Of a stretch of 64,000 bases of DNA, positions 16,888 through 26,289 are shown piece after piece. The number at the start of each line of letters is the position of its first letter. The first letter of the stretch is position 1. This DNA comes from Flavobacterium sp. N1736 (GTDB taxonomy: Bacteria; Bacteroidota; Bacteroidia; Flavobacteriales; Flavobacteriaceae). Below the pieces are notes generated by a model. It saw nothing but the letters and a program-made list of their open reading frames with translations. It had not been told where the DNA came from and made no database searches. The stretch covers positions 4,030,001-4,094,000 of the forward strand of contig NZ_CP109994.1 in assembly GCF_025947065.1 (NCBI RefSeq), read 5' to 3'. Made by a program: the position numbers and the translations under genes.

Positions 16888-18339
16888 ATGAGATCAAAAA
16901 TTTTATCAATTGCTATAATCATTTTGTTAGTCGGATGCACAAGTTCAACGAAAAAAAACGAAACAACAACGGTTACAGATACCACACAAACCACAACATT
17001 TAAACCGGTAGATTTCGAAGAACAATTAGTATACAATCGTGCCGTTGAAGCTGTTATTTGGGGAATGCCTGCAGTTAATTCAGAATTAATGCACGAAAGT
17101 TTATTAAAAGCAAAAGGAGATTATAATCAAATAATTTATTGGTCAGGATTGATTAGTTCAAAAAATCAAACACTGACGCCAAATCCCGATGTGATTTATA
17201 TAAATCCGTTATATGATACAAGAAAAGGTCCGGTTGTTCTCGAAATTCCGCCCGTAGAAGGCATTTCATCCTTAACAGGCAGTTTAGATGATGGCTGGCA
17301 AACGGCCATTGAAGATATTGGTCCGGCAGGAGTTGACAAAGGAAAAGGAGGAAAATACCTTATTTTACCGCCCAATTATAAAGAGCCAATTCCACTGGGA
17401 TATATTCCGATGCCGTCCTCAACTTATACCGGATTTGCAATTCTGCGCTCCAATATTACAGACGGAAGTGCAAATGATATTAAGAGAGCTGTTGAATACG
17501 GAAAAAAAGTAAAAATATATCCGCTTTCTGAAGCCGATAATCCGCCGCCAACGACATTTATCGATTTAATTGATACACCGTTTAGCAATACCATTCCGTA
17601 TAACCTGCATTTTTTTGAAATACTAAACCAATTTGTACAAAGAGAAGACTGGTTAACGCGTGATATGGCAATGATTGATCAGTTAAAATCAATAGGTATA
17701 GAAAAAGGAAAAACTTTTCAGGCAGATACCAGAAGACAAGAAATTTTAAATGCGGCAATTAAAGATGCACAAAGATGGATTGATACAAAGTATGAAAAAA
17801 TTTTTACACCTCCTTTTTATGAAGGAACAAATTGGGCATTACCGGCATCAGCGGATGTTGTTAAAAGTCTTCCTACCAATTACACACTTCCAAATCTTTA
17901 TCCTGTAGACGAACGAGCCATAAGTTATTCGATTGCCTATTTTAGTGCGAAGCATTTAGGAACCGGACAATTTTATCTCATGACGACCAAAGATGATCAG
18001 AAGCAGTCTTTTGATGGTTCAAAACTATATAAACTTCATATTCCTGCCAAAGTTCCCGTAAAATTATATTGGTCTGTAACCGCTTATGATCGCGAAACAC
18101 ACGCTCTTATTCTTGGGATGAAATACTCCAGTCGTGCCTCAACATCGCCTGGGCTTCAAAAAAATACTGATGGTTCAGTAGATATTTATTTTGGAAAAAA
18201 AGCTCCTGAAGGAAAACAATCAAATTGGGTTCCGACCAATCCGAAAGGAAAATTTGAATTACTCGCACGCTTCTATGGTCCTGAAAAAGGATTTTTTGAA
18301 AAAAGCTGGAAGCTGGGAGATGTTGAAGAAGTAAAGTAA
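16888..18339 (+). CDS. DUF1254/DUF1214 lipoprotein
   Basis: This 483-aa protein has a lipobox at LLVGCTSS (Cys17). The N-terminal DUF1254 region includes AVIWGMPAVNSELM and NPDVIYINPLYD. The C-terminal DUF1214 region includes YFSAKHLGTGQFYLMTTKDD and LYWSVTAYD. No catalytic function is established for these domains as far as I know. I chose ATG 16888. A start at 16804 would overlap the preceding gene by 46 bp and hide the lipoprotein signal. I recall DUF1254 genes beside sulfatase and outer-membrane genes in several phyla, so it is probably part of the same pathway. Confidence 0.88.
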   Translation: MRSKILSIAIIILLVGCTSSTKKNETTTVTDTTQTTTFKPVDFEEQLVYNRAVEAVIWGMPAVNSELMHESLLKAKGDYNQIIYWSGLISSKNQTLTPNPDVIYINPLYDTRKGPVVLEIPPVEGISSLTGSLDDGWQTAIEDIGPAGVDKGKGGKYLILPPNYKEPIPLGYIPMPSSTYTGFAILRSNITDGSANDIKRAVEYGKKVKIYPLSEADNPPPTTFIDLIDTPFSNTIPYNLHFFEILNQFVQREDWLTRDMAMIDQLKSIGIEKGKTFQADTRRQEILNAAIKDAQRWIDTKYEKIFTPPFYEGTNWALPASADVVKSLPTNYTLPNLYPVDERAISYSIAYFSAKHLGTGQFYLMTTKDDQKQSFDGSKLYKLHIPAKVPVKLYWSVTAYDRETHALILGMKYSSRASTSPGLQKNTDGSVDIYFGKKAPEGKQSNWVPTNPKGKFELLARFYGPEKGFFEKSWKLGDVEEVK

Positions 18340-18387
18340 AAAAGGATTTTTTGACATGGATATAAAGGATATAAAACAAAAAACTTC

Positions 18388-19788
18388 ATGGACAAAAAAC
18401 ACACAGATATAATCGAAAACTTATTTGATCCGGAAGCATCAAAAGCAACACGTTTTGAAAATGGCGTTGCAATTAGAAAAGTTACGCCACGTTCTGTTCA
18501 TCAACAATGGAATCCATCTGAGAATAGAGAAGATCCGATTGAAATTTTGATTAAAACAAATATTGGCAGACTTGAAAATTTGTTACCCATACGATATAGC
18601 CGAATGATGGAATCGCCATTTGCTTTTTTTCGTGGAGCAGCGGCGATTATGGCAGCAGATTTGGCACAAACACCAAATACCGGAATTCATCTTCAGCTTT
18701 GCGGTGATTGTCATTTGATGAATTTTGGCGGATTTGCAACTCCGGAACGCAAACTGGTCTTTGATATAAATGATTTTGATGAAACATTTCCCGGACCGTG
18801 GGAATGGGATTTAAAAAGACTTGCAGCGAGTTTTGCCATTGCCGGAAGATGGAGAAAATTTTCGAATAAAAACTGTAAAGAATTTGCATGGAATGTGGCA
18901 GATAGTTACAAAAGACATATGCTGGAATACAGTAAATTATCGGCACTTCAAATTTGGTATGCCGATATTGATCTGGCAAAACTTATAGAATTAGGAGCAG
19001 ACGAAGAGATAAAAGAATTTCAGCAAAAGCGAATTAAAAAAGCATCAGAGTATACGGCTCATGAAAAAGAGTTTGCTAAAATGACCTATCAGGATGGATA
19101 TCGAGCCAGAATAAAAGACGATCCGCCATTGATTTTTCATCCCACAGGAGAAGAAGGAAAACGAATAATACGAGAGGCAGAAATTGCACACAAACATTAT
19201 ATCGAGTCATTGCCGGATGATAAAAAGGTTTTATTAAGCAGGTATAAACTGCATGACCTTGCAATGAAAGTGGTAGGTGTAGGAAGTGTGGGCACAATTT
19301 GCGGAATAAGTTTATTAATGTCAGCAACGGGAGAACCTATTTTTTTGCAGTTTAAAGAAGCCAGACAAAGTGTATTAGAATCAAATTTGAAAATAAAAAA
19401 CAAGTACAAACATGAGGGAGAACGAATTGTTATGGGGCAAAAGTTAATGCAATCAGCTTCGGATATGTTTTTAGGATGGACAAATGATGATCAGAATAAA
19501 TTTTTTTACATCCGTCAGCTTCGTGATGCCAAAGTAAAACCCGTTCTCGAAATCATGAAAGCCAGAAATATGGCAGATTATGCAAAAGCCTGCGGATGGG
19601 CATTGGCAAGAGCACACGCTCGCACAGGAGATCCTTCGCTATTATCAGGTTATCTGGGAAACAGTGACGAATTTGCAAACGCAATTGCAAAATTTTCTAT
19701 TTCATATGCAGATCAAAATGATAAAGATTATAATAAAATGTTGCAAGCAATAAAAGAAGGACGATTACCAATTTCGGCTGAAATATAA
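18388..19788 (+). CDS. DUF2252 family protein, kinase-like fold
   Basis: This 466-aa cytoplasmic protein has no signal peptide. DUF2252 proteins resemble aminoglycoside-phosphotransferase and HipA-like kinases in their core motifs. Here QLCGDCHLMNFGG (His109, Asn112) matches the catalytic loop, and FDINDFDE (Asp126, Asp129) follows it. The activity is uncharacterised to my knowledge. It lies 48 bp after the DUF1254 gene and is probably co-transcribed, which puts a possible intracellular phosphotransferase at the end of a chain of exported hydrolases. Confidence 0.85.
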   Translation: MDKKHTDIIENLFDPEASKATRFENGVAIRKVTPRSVHQQWNPSENREDPIEILIKTNIGRLENLLPIRYSRMMESPFAFFRGAAAIMAADLAQTPNTGIHLQLCGDCHLMNFGGFATPERKLVFDINDFDETFPGPWEWDLKRLAASFAIAGRWRKFSNKNCKEFAWNVADSYKRHMLEYSKLSALQIWYADIDLAKLIELGADEEIKEFQQKRIKKASEYTAHEKEFAKMTYQDGYRARIKDDPPLIFHPTGEEGKRIIREAEIAHKHYIESLPDDKKVLLSRYKLHDLAMKVVGVGSVGTICGISLLMSATGEPIFLQFKEARQSVLESNLKIKNKYKHEGERIVMGQKLMQSASDMFLGWTNDDQNKFFYIRQLRDAKVKPVLEIMKARNMADYAKACGWALARAHARTGDPSLLSGYLGNSDEFANAIAKFSISYADQNDKDYNKMLQAIKEGRLPISAEI

Positions 19789-20094
19789 ATTTTTTAATAA
19801 TAGTAAAAATGCTTAATGTGAGGAAAAATAAACTAATAAAAAAGAAATATTTTTATTACAAATTAAATTATTTTTTTTAAGTTTATACTTAGAAAAAATT
19901 ATTTAATTATGGGTTGCTAAATGCGTTAAAGAAAAATGATTTATCTTTGTCAGTCTGCAACTAATTGTTTAATAGATATTTAACATCTTATTAAGCTTTT
20001 TACAAGCCATTTCCTCAGTTCATTACAGTTTGAAGCATTTTTTTTTAATAATTAGCAGTTATACTCAATTAATCATTAATTTAAATATCACAAA
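19789..20094. other. Intergenic region before the DUF4136 gene
   Basis: A very AT-rich stretch of 306 bp. Apart from the predicted -7 box at 19942-19949 I see no gene, hairpin or repeat. Confidence 0.5.
19942..19949 (+). promoter_or_regulatory. -7 box upstream of the DUF4136 gene
   Basis: TATCTTTG is a strong match to the Bacteroidota -7 consensus. The nearest upstream TTG (19914-19916) is 25 bp away, slightly too far. If used, the transcript would have a leader of about 140 nt. Confidence 0.55.
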
Positions 20095-20673
20095 ATGAAC
20101 AAGAAAATCACATCTCTTAGAATAATCCCAATGTTTTTTTTGGGTTTAATTTACAGTTGCTCGCCAACCGTAAATGTTACATCAGATTATGACCATGCAG
20201 CTAATTTTAGCGAATATAAAACCTTTGCGGTTTATGATTTAAAAGCGCAGGAAGGTCAGGTAAACCAATTAAATGTAGATCGTGTTACCAATGCAATTCG
20301 TTCTGAAATGATAGCAAAAGGTTTTACAGAAAGCAGTACACCTGACTTAAAAGTAAATGCAGTTTCGATATTGAAAAACAAACAATCGGTTACGGCAAAT
20401 TCTGATTTTTATGGCTATGGCGGTATGTACCGTCCATACGGATATTGGGGTGGCGGAGCCATGATGGGCGGCGGAACCACAACATTTAATACGTACGATT
20501 ATGTAGATGGTTCTTTGGTAATTGATATTGTTTCTACTAAAACACAAAAATTGGTTTGGCAAGGTATAGGTAATGCACAAATTGATAGTAAACCAGACAA
20601 TCCTGAAGAATTCATTGCAAGCTCGATCAAAAAAATATTGGCAGGTTTTCCTCCTGGTTTAGCCAAAAAATAA
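20095..20673 (+). CDS. DUF4136 lipoprotein
   Basis: This 192-aa protein has a lipobox (IYSCS, Cys22). The DUF4136 fold is recognisable from VTSDYDHAANFSEYKTFAVYD at the start and LVIDIVSTKTQKLVWQG near residues 142-158. A glycine- and tyrosine-rich loop lies at about residues 102-122. DUF4136 lipoproteins are widespread and of unknown function. It has its own upstream promoter signal and a weak hairpin downstream, so it may be a separate unit within the cluster. Confidence 0.87.
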   Translation: MNKKITSLRIIPMFFLGLIYSCSPTVNVTSDYDHAANFSEYKTFAVYDLKAQEGQVNQLNVDRVTNAIRSEMIAKGFTESSTPDLKVNAVSILKNKQSVTANSDFYGYGGMYRPYGYWGGGAMMGGGTTTFNTYDYVDGSLVIDIVSTKTQKLVWQGIGNAQIDSKPDNPEEFIASSIKKILAGFPPGLAKK

Positions 20674-20713
20674 CATGTAAGTTGTTATCGTTAGTTATTA
20701 TAAATGAGATTAT

Positions 20714-20745
20714 GCTTGTCTTTTCAGGACAAGCTTAATCTTTCA
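20714..20745 (+). terminator. Weak hairpin after the DUF4136 gene
   Basis: GCTTGTC (20714-20720) pairs with GACAAGC (20728-20734), followed by TTAATCTTT. The T run is short, so termination may be partial. Confidence 0.45.
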
Positions 20746-20797
20746 AAAAGCAGATAGTCCCATATCGAAGAAATAGTAATAACTGAAATTTAACCGT

Positions 20798-21979
20798 ATG
20801 ATTGATATAATACTTTCTCTTTTCTTTTTTATAGCGACACTGGTTGGTTTTGCTACATCTTTCATGGTTCTTTTTTCACGAAAAAATTACTCAAAAAGTT
20901 TTTTTTTGGGATTATTTTTGTTCAGTCTCGCCGTTGTCAGCATTTATAATTTTTATTTGTCAGCCAACATATTTAAACATTTTCCGGATCTTTTTATGAT
21001 CACAAAATCGTTTATTTTTTTGGCGGCACCATCGGCATTTCTTTATGTGAGAACCATTTTGTTCTCCTGTAAAATATTTAAAAAATACGACTGGCTTCAT
21101 TTTTTACCATTTCTGCTTTATTTTGGGTTAACCATTTTTGTCTGGATCGGTAACTATATCAATCTTCGTGCAATTGATTATATCTCTCTCAAAGTAAAAA
21201 ACCCGTTTTCGATGTTAAGTCTCACAGTTTGGCTGTTATACGCTTTTTGTCAAACGATGATGATTTTAAATTATGATTTGAAAAAATTTAAAGAAAATCA
21301 TTTTCACAGAGTAAAAGTGTTAAGCTGGATACGGGTTTATAATTTGATGACCTTGTTTTTGTTCTCGACGCTTTTTGTGCATTATTTTTTGACCAGTCAG
21401 GTTAATAATCTTGATTTCTCCTGTTATATTTTAATTTCTACAGTGCTGGTTTTTACAGTTGGCTGGCTTTATTTTAAGCCTCAGGTTTTTTATGATTTTA
21501 ATAATGAACAAAATGATGATTTTAGGTTAGTAACCCATGATTCATCAGTATTAAAAACAAAAGAGATTAAAAATAACCTGCCATTAGTAAAAGAATTAAC
21601 ACCCGATAAAAAACAGGAATATCTGGAAAAACTGGATTATATTTTTTCTGCCAAAAAACTCTTTTTGAAAAAAGATTTTGTGATTCGCGATTTATCAGAT
21701 GAAACCGGAATATCCGTACATCATCTTTCTAATTTGATAAATTCAGAATTTAATCTTCATTTTCAGGATTATGTAAATTTAAAAAGAATCGAATATTTTA
21801 AAGATAAGATTAATGATCCTGAATGGAAAGATTTGTCGCTCGAAGGAATGGCCTGGGGATCTGGATTTAAATCAAGAACCACTTGTTTTAGAGCTTTTAT
21901 AAAGCATACCGGTAAATCTCCTTCAGAATATTTTAAAGTAATTAGAATTAATTCTGAAAAAGCAAGTGCATATATTTAA
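20798..21979 (+). CDS. Membrane-embedded AraC-family transcription regulator
   Basis: This 393-aa protein has about seven hydrophobic segments in the first 230 residues. A C-terminal AraC/XylS DNA-binding domain follows at about residues 285-385, with LFLKKDFVIRDLSDETG and the second helix-turn-helix FKSRTTCFRAFIKHTGKSP. This architecture senses something at or across the membrane and acts directly on DNA. It ends close to the start of the SphA-like barrel gene, so that gene and the following one are likely targets. Confidence 0.9.
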   Translation: MIDIILSLFFFIATLVGFATSFMVLFSRKNYSKSFFLGLFLFSLAVVSIYNFYLSANIFKHFPDLFMITKSFIFLAAPSAFLYVRTILFSCKIFKKYDWLHFLPFLLYFGLTIFVWIGNYINLRAIDYISLKVKNPFSMLSLTVWLLYAFCQTMMILNYDLKKFKENHFHRVKVLSWIRVYNLMTLFLFSTLFVHYFLTSQVNNLDFSCYILISTVLVFTVGWLYFKPQVFYDFNNEQNDDFRLVTHDSSVLKTKEIKNNLPLVKELTPDKKQEYLEKLDYIFSAKKLFLKKDFVIRDLSDETGISVHHLSNLINSEFNLHFQDYVNLKRIEYFKDKINDPEWKDLSLEGMAWGSGFKSRTTCFRAFIKHTGKSPSEYFKVIRINSEKASAYI

Positions 21980-22025
21980 AATAATAAAGCAATTGCCGGG
22001 TCTCATTAATTTAAAAAAATACACG

Positions 22026-23006
22026 ATGAAAACGAAATTTAACATAGAAAGACAAGCAGTAAAATCAATCTTAACGTTATTCCTTTTATTGATTTATTTT
22101 ACAGGAAATGCGCAGCTCAAAGGCGGACATATTCTGGGCGCAATGGGTTTACAATCCGGAACGCAGACTCCTGAAAACACTTTAAGTCTGTATGTTCCCG
22201 GATATTTTTATACCGCATCCTGTTTAAGAGATGCCAATGGCGACGAAGCTTTGGCAAATCCGGATTTAAATATGGCTATTACCGGAGTTGGCGCTTCATG
22301 GGTAAGCAATTTTAAAATATTGGGCGCTAATTATGGCGCAACCGCTTTGGTTGCTTTTGCATCAAATACCATTCAGGGAAATAATGTAAACGTCAATAAT
22401 TCTTTGGCATTTACAGATACTTATATTCAGCCGCTGCAATTAGGATGGCATCATAAAAGAGCCGATTTTGTTTTTAGTTATCAAATGTATCTGCCAACCG
22501 GTAAATTTACTGCGGGTGCTTCTGATAATGCAGGTTTAGGAATGTTTATGAATGAGTTTTCTGCCGGAACAACCTTATTCTTCAATGATAAAAAAACGTT
22601 TCATTTTTCTGCTTTAGCATCCTATGAAATTAACGGAAAAAAGAAAGATACCGATATTAAAACCGGAGATATTTTAAGTGTCGAAGGTGGTTTAGGAAAA
22701 ACATTTTACATGATGAATACTGAAAAAACAGCGCCAAAATCAATTATTAATGCAGGGCTAATTTATTATTTGCAATATAAAGTAACAAGCGATAAAATAC
22801 CTGTACCTGTAATTGGAATTGTTGAAGGCAAAAATGACAGGGTTGGAGGTTTGGGTGCCGAGATAAATTATTTACATATTGGTTGTATGACTTCAGCAGG
22901 ATTACGCTGGATTGCTGAGGTAAATGCTGTAAACAGATTTCAGGGAAACACTTTTTTTGTAACACTTGCACATGTTTTTAGTTTGAAAAAAGAACAGCCG
23001 CAATAG
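22026..23006 (+). CDS. SphA / MetA-type outer-membrane transporter
   Basis: This 326-aa protein has a signal peptide ending at GNAQLKGG. Its barrel-like pattern matches, as I recall, the SphA / phenol-MetA degradation transporter family: GGHILGAMGLQSGTQTPE at the mature N-terminus and LPTGKFTAGASDNAGLG mid-protein. These proteins are thought to take up hydrophobic compounds across the outer membrane. I chose ATG 22026. An upstream in-frame start at 21966 would overlap the regulator gene and precede the signal peptide by 20 residues. Confidence 0.75.
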   Translation: MKTKFNIERQAVKSILTLFLLLIYFTGNAQLKGGHILGAMGLQSGTQTPENTLSLYVPGYFYTASCLRDANGDEALANPDLNMAITGVGASWVSNFKILGANYGATALVAFASNTIQGNNVNVNNSLAFTDTYIQPLQLGWHHKRADFVFSYQMYLPTGKFTAGASDNAGLGMFMNEFSAGTTLFFNDKKTFHFSALASYEINGKKKDTDIKTGDILSVEGGLGKTFYMMNTEKTAPKSIINAGLIYYLQYKVTSDKIPVPVIGIVEGKNDRVGGLGAEINYLHIGCMTSAGLRWIAEVNAVNRFQGNTFFVTLAHVFSLKKEQPQ

Positions 23007-23085
23007 CGCTATTTTGAAGTATTGGAAATAGGTTTTATGATGCCATAAATTCTTAATTAGTTTAAAATGAAATTCGGACACTAAT

Positions 23086-24240
23086 ATGAAAAACACAAAA
23101 CTTTTCCTGAAAAATATAGGTATTAATGTTTTCTTTCTTTTGTCATTTAATCTAATGATGGGACAAAAGCCTCATATTAGTGTAAAAGATTCTCTTGACG
23201 GAGCATTCGATTTAAGCGATTATATTATTTATGCACACGGTTTTATTGTAATTCCAACGGTTATAACCGAGCCTGCTTTGGGTGGAATTGGAGGTGCGAT
23301 TGTTCCCGTTTTTCTAAAAAAACATGCGCCGGTAATTGATGATAACGGTAAAAAAAGATTTGTAAATCCTGATATTACGGGAGGAATTGGAATGTATACC
23401 GGAAATAAAAGCTGGATGGTGGGCGCGTTTCGTTCCAGCAGTTTAATAAAAGAAAGAATTTTATATCGAATAATGGGTGGTTATGGTGATATGAATTTAT
23501 CATTTTATGAAAATCTGCCTAACGGAAACGATAAAGAATTTAAACTCAATTTTAAATCATACGCCTTTTATACACAATGGTTAAAACAATTTCGAAACCC
23601 GAAATGGAGTGCTGGTCCGCAATATCTTTTTCTAAATTCAGATATTAATCTTCCTGAAGTTGATCTTCCTTCTTTCGCCACATTAAAAGACATAAAAAGT
23701 ACCGTGAGTCAGTTTGGTGGAGCGATCCAGTTTGACGGACGCGATAATATTTTTACACCAGATAAAGGTATCAGATTACAATCGGATTTCTTTTGGGCAG
23801 ATAATGCGATAGGAAGTGATTATGATGCCTGGCGTGTAAATTTGTCTGCAATTGGATATTATCCCGTAACTAAAAAATTAATTGGCGGACTCCGAATTGA
23901 AGGAGAACAAGCCTTTGGAAAACCGCCTTTTTATCTCTTGCCGGGAATTAATTTAAGAGGAATTCCAGCAGCAAGATATCAGGGAAAAACAAGTATAGTA
24001 ACCGAAGCCGAATTTAGATGGGATGTGTACCGAAGATGGAGTTTAATGGCTTACGGCGGTCTGGCAAGTGCTTTTAACGATTGGGATCAGGCATTTGCAA
24101 AACCAGTCGTATATAGTTACGGTTCAGGTTTCAGGTATTTACTGGCACGAAAATTCAAACTCAGAATGGGTGTTGACGTAGCAAAAGGTCCCGAAGATTG
24201 GGCTTATTATATTGTTTTTGGAAGTAATTGGATGCGATAA
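23086..24240 (+). CDS. BamA/TamA-family outer-membrane barrel protein
   Basis: This 384-aa protein has a signal peptide ending near MMGQKP. The C-terminal half has the surface-antigen (D15/BamA) barrel pattern: QFDGRDNIFTPDKGIRLQ around residue 220, LPGINLRGIPAARYQGK around residue 285 and a final strand ending FGSNWMR. No POTRA domains precede the barrel, so it is not a full BamA. It may be a small exporter or porin. It closes the plus-strand run and is followed by a bidirectional terminator. Confidence 0.82.
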   Translation: MKNTKLFLKNIGINVFFLLSFNLMMGQKPHISVKDSLDGAFDLSDYIIYAHGFIVIPTVITEPALGGIGGAIVPVFLKKHAPVIDDNGKKRFVNPDITGGIGMYTGNKSWMVGAFRSSSLIKERILYRIMGGYGDMNLSFYENLPNGNDKEFKLNFKSYAFYTQWLKQFRNPKWSAGPQYLFLNSDINLPEVDLPSFATLKDIKSTVSQFGGAIQFDGRDNIFTPDKGIRLQSDFFWADNAIGSDYDAWRVNLSAIGYYPVTKKLIGGLRIEGEQAFGKPPFYLLPGINLRGIPAARYQGKTSIVTEAEFRWDVYRRWSLMAYGGLASAFNDWDQAFAKPVVYSYGSGFRYLLARKFKLRMGVDVAKGPEDWAYYIVFGSNWMR

Positions 24241-24251
24241 AATCTCATAGC

Positions 24252-24284
24252 AAACCCGACAGGTTTTTAAAACCTATCGGGTTT
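24252..24284. terminator. Bidirectional terminator, AAACCCGACAGG family
   Basis: AAACCCGACAGGTTTT and its near-complement form a 14-bp stem between two convergent genes. An almost identical structure lies at 51922-51954, also between convergent genes. Confidence 0.85.
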
Positions 24285-24302
24285 ATCTTTAAAAGGTGGT
24301 TT

Positions 24303-25175
24303 TTATTTATTCTTCCAATAAGGTTTCACAATCTTGTTTCCTTTCTGACATAAAAAAAGTAATATCACTGAGGCTATAGAACAAAATATGATTGCCTGAA
24401 AACTGCCTTCAGGACCAAATTCTCCTCCGGTAATCCATACAGAACCTACGGTTTTGGTAACCAATAAACTCTCTGTTTTTTCATTTCCTGATGTTATCGC
24501 GCCAAAAACACCAGATTGCATAAAATTCCATGCAAAATGAATCGCGATAGGAAACCATAAATTTCGGCTGTACATAAAAGCGGCGCCGAGTAATATACCT
24601 GCTTCAATGGCAACACACAATGCAGAAACTAATGTTGCGCTTGGATTTGCCAAATGCAGAGCACCAAAAATAATAGCCGAAATAATCAAAGCATTATAAC
24701 TTCCTAGTTTTTCTTCTAAAACCCGGAAAAGAATACCGCGAATTAAAATTTCTTCGAGAATAGCAGCTGTAAAAGCTACCGTAAGCGGAATAATGATGAA
24801 TGAAACAGGATTTACAGCAACAATATTAAAACCGCCATTTATATAAATAACTAAAATAGTAAGCGATTGTAAAATAACGCCAATCAAAATTCCGACGATT
24901 AAATTTTTGGCAAGATTGTTTGTTGCTAATTCAGTTACCTTTCTTTTTTCGTAGTATTTAAAAAAAAGAATATATCCGGTAATCGCCAGAGCTGACACGA
25001 AAATCCCTTTAATAAGATTTCGGTAATTGCGATCAAGAGACGTTAAACCTAACAGTTTGCCTATAACTTGTTGTCCGATAATGACCAAAGCCATTGTGAC
25101 AATTAATGCAAGAATGATCTTGATTAACGGGAAATTAAATATTTTTTGTTTTGTAGTAAAAGGCTGAGCTTCCAT
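24303..25175 (-). CDS. CPBP-family intramembrane metalloprotease
   Basis: This 290-aa protein has about eight hydrophobic segments and the ABI/CAAX protease (CPBP) motifs. EEILIRGILFR near residues 140-150 holds the EExxxR signature. Metal-binding histidines are in FGALHLANP and HFAWNF. Family members process prenylated proteins, peptides or bacteriocins at the membrane. The substrate here is unknown. On the minus strand a TACATTTG box at 25199-25206 lies 24 bp upstream of the start. Confidence 0.9.
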   Translation of the reverse strand: MEAQPFTTKQKIFNFPLIKIILALIVTMALVIIGQQVIGKLLGLTSLDRNYRNLIKGIFVSALAITGYILFFKYYEKRKVTELATNNLAKNLIVGILIGVILQSLTILVIYINGGFNIVAVNPVSFIIIPLTVAFTAAILEEILIRGILFRVLEEKLGSYNALIISAIIFGALHLANPSATLVSALCVAIEAGILLGAAFMYSRNLWFPIAIHFAWNFMQSGVFGAITSGNEKTESLLVTKTVGSVWITGGEFGPEGSFQAIIFCSIASVILLFLCQKGNKIVKPYWKNK

Positions 25176-25247
25176 TTTGATTTGGTTTTAATTTGAAACA
25201 AATGTAGAAGGTATAAAAACCAAAAAATAGAATGAAATTTGCCTCTC

Positions 25248-26045
25248 TTATAATTTTTGAAACTGTTTGGGTAAAAATCCTGTTTGATTTTTAAATGTTC
25301 TTATAAAATGACTTTGGTCTGCAAAACCACATTGGAAACTAATTTCGGTCAGATTTATTTTATTGGATTCTATCAGCGAAAGCGAACGATTTATTTTAAT
25401 TCTTCGCATGTATTCGCCCAAAGTACAGCCAAAATATTTAGGAAAATGTTTCGATATCGTGATTGGATTTAGGTTTAAAACCTGCGCCAAATCCTGCAAA
25501 TTCGGATTCTCATTCCAGCAATCGTTCAATAATTCGTTTAAGCTTTTTACCCAAAAAGGACTTTTTTCAAAGCGTTCCAAGTGTGAACCGGAATGTGTTA
25601 ATTGTGCAAAAAGCATCGTGATCGTATCGCTCGAAAAAGCATCGGCAACGAGAGATTCCTTAAAAATTTTCAGAATTAAAAATTTAGTAAGCGTAGTATT
25701 TTGAACCGATTTTTCGAGTATACCTTCGCTTATCTGAAGTTCTTTTAAAAGATTTTCTTCAAGTTCGATATTGATGTTTTTAGACGGAAAAAGCGTGTCG
25801 TGATTTAAATGTAATTCGTCGCTGTGGTAAAATAATAACGAACCCGGACCCACAGTTTCACTAAAGCTTTTTCGTTTTTCTGAAGTTCCGCCTTTTAGAA
25901 AAAGTGTAATATGCGCATTATTATGCGAATGCCAGCCTTCATAAACCTTATCTTGATACTCCGTTTCTACAACAGCAATTCCTTGCGTATTGTTGAATAT
26001 TTTTTTGGTATTGCCTAAGTATTTTTCTTTTTGCAGTTCGTACAT
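25248..26045 (-). CDS. AraC-family transcription regulator with cupin-like sensor
   Basis: This 265-aa protein has an N-terminal cupin-like half containing EGWHSHNNAHITLFLKGG and a C-terminal AraC DNA-binding domain at about residues 160-265. That domain includes LAQVLNLNPITISKHFPKYF and FADQSHFIRTFKNQTGFLP. It resembles soluble, small-molecule-responsive AraC regulators. It lies 72 bp upstream of the CPBP protease gene on the same strand and could control it or an unlinked target. Confidence 0.9.
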   Translation of the reverse strand: MYELQKEKYLGNTKKIFNNTQGIAVVETEYQDKVYEGWHSHNNAHITLFLKGGTSEKRKSFSETVGPGSLLFYHSDELHLNHDTLFPSKNINIELEENLLKELQISEGILEKSVQNTTLTKFLILKIFKESLVADAFSSDTITMLFAQLTHSGSHLERFEKSPFWVKSLNELLNDCWNENPNLQDLAQVLNLNPITISKHFPKYFGCTLGEYMRRIKINRSLSLIESNKINLTEISFQCGFADQSHFIRTFKNQTGFLPKQFQKL

Positions 26046-26289
26046 TTTTGGATTTATGTGGCGCTGTTACGGCAGGCAAATTAATACTTTTTGGTGAACA
26101 AATAATGAGATTATATGTTGATTTTAAAGCACATACTATTTTTGCTAATTTTGTAAGGTTATATCGCTTAACAAAAACATTATGAAAAAATTAACGGTTA
26201 TACATCGCACAAATTATGTAATATTTAATTGATTTGTAACAAATATAGATTCCAGGCTACTAATTAGTCAACTATTTAAATCATTGATT

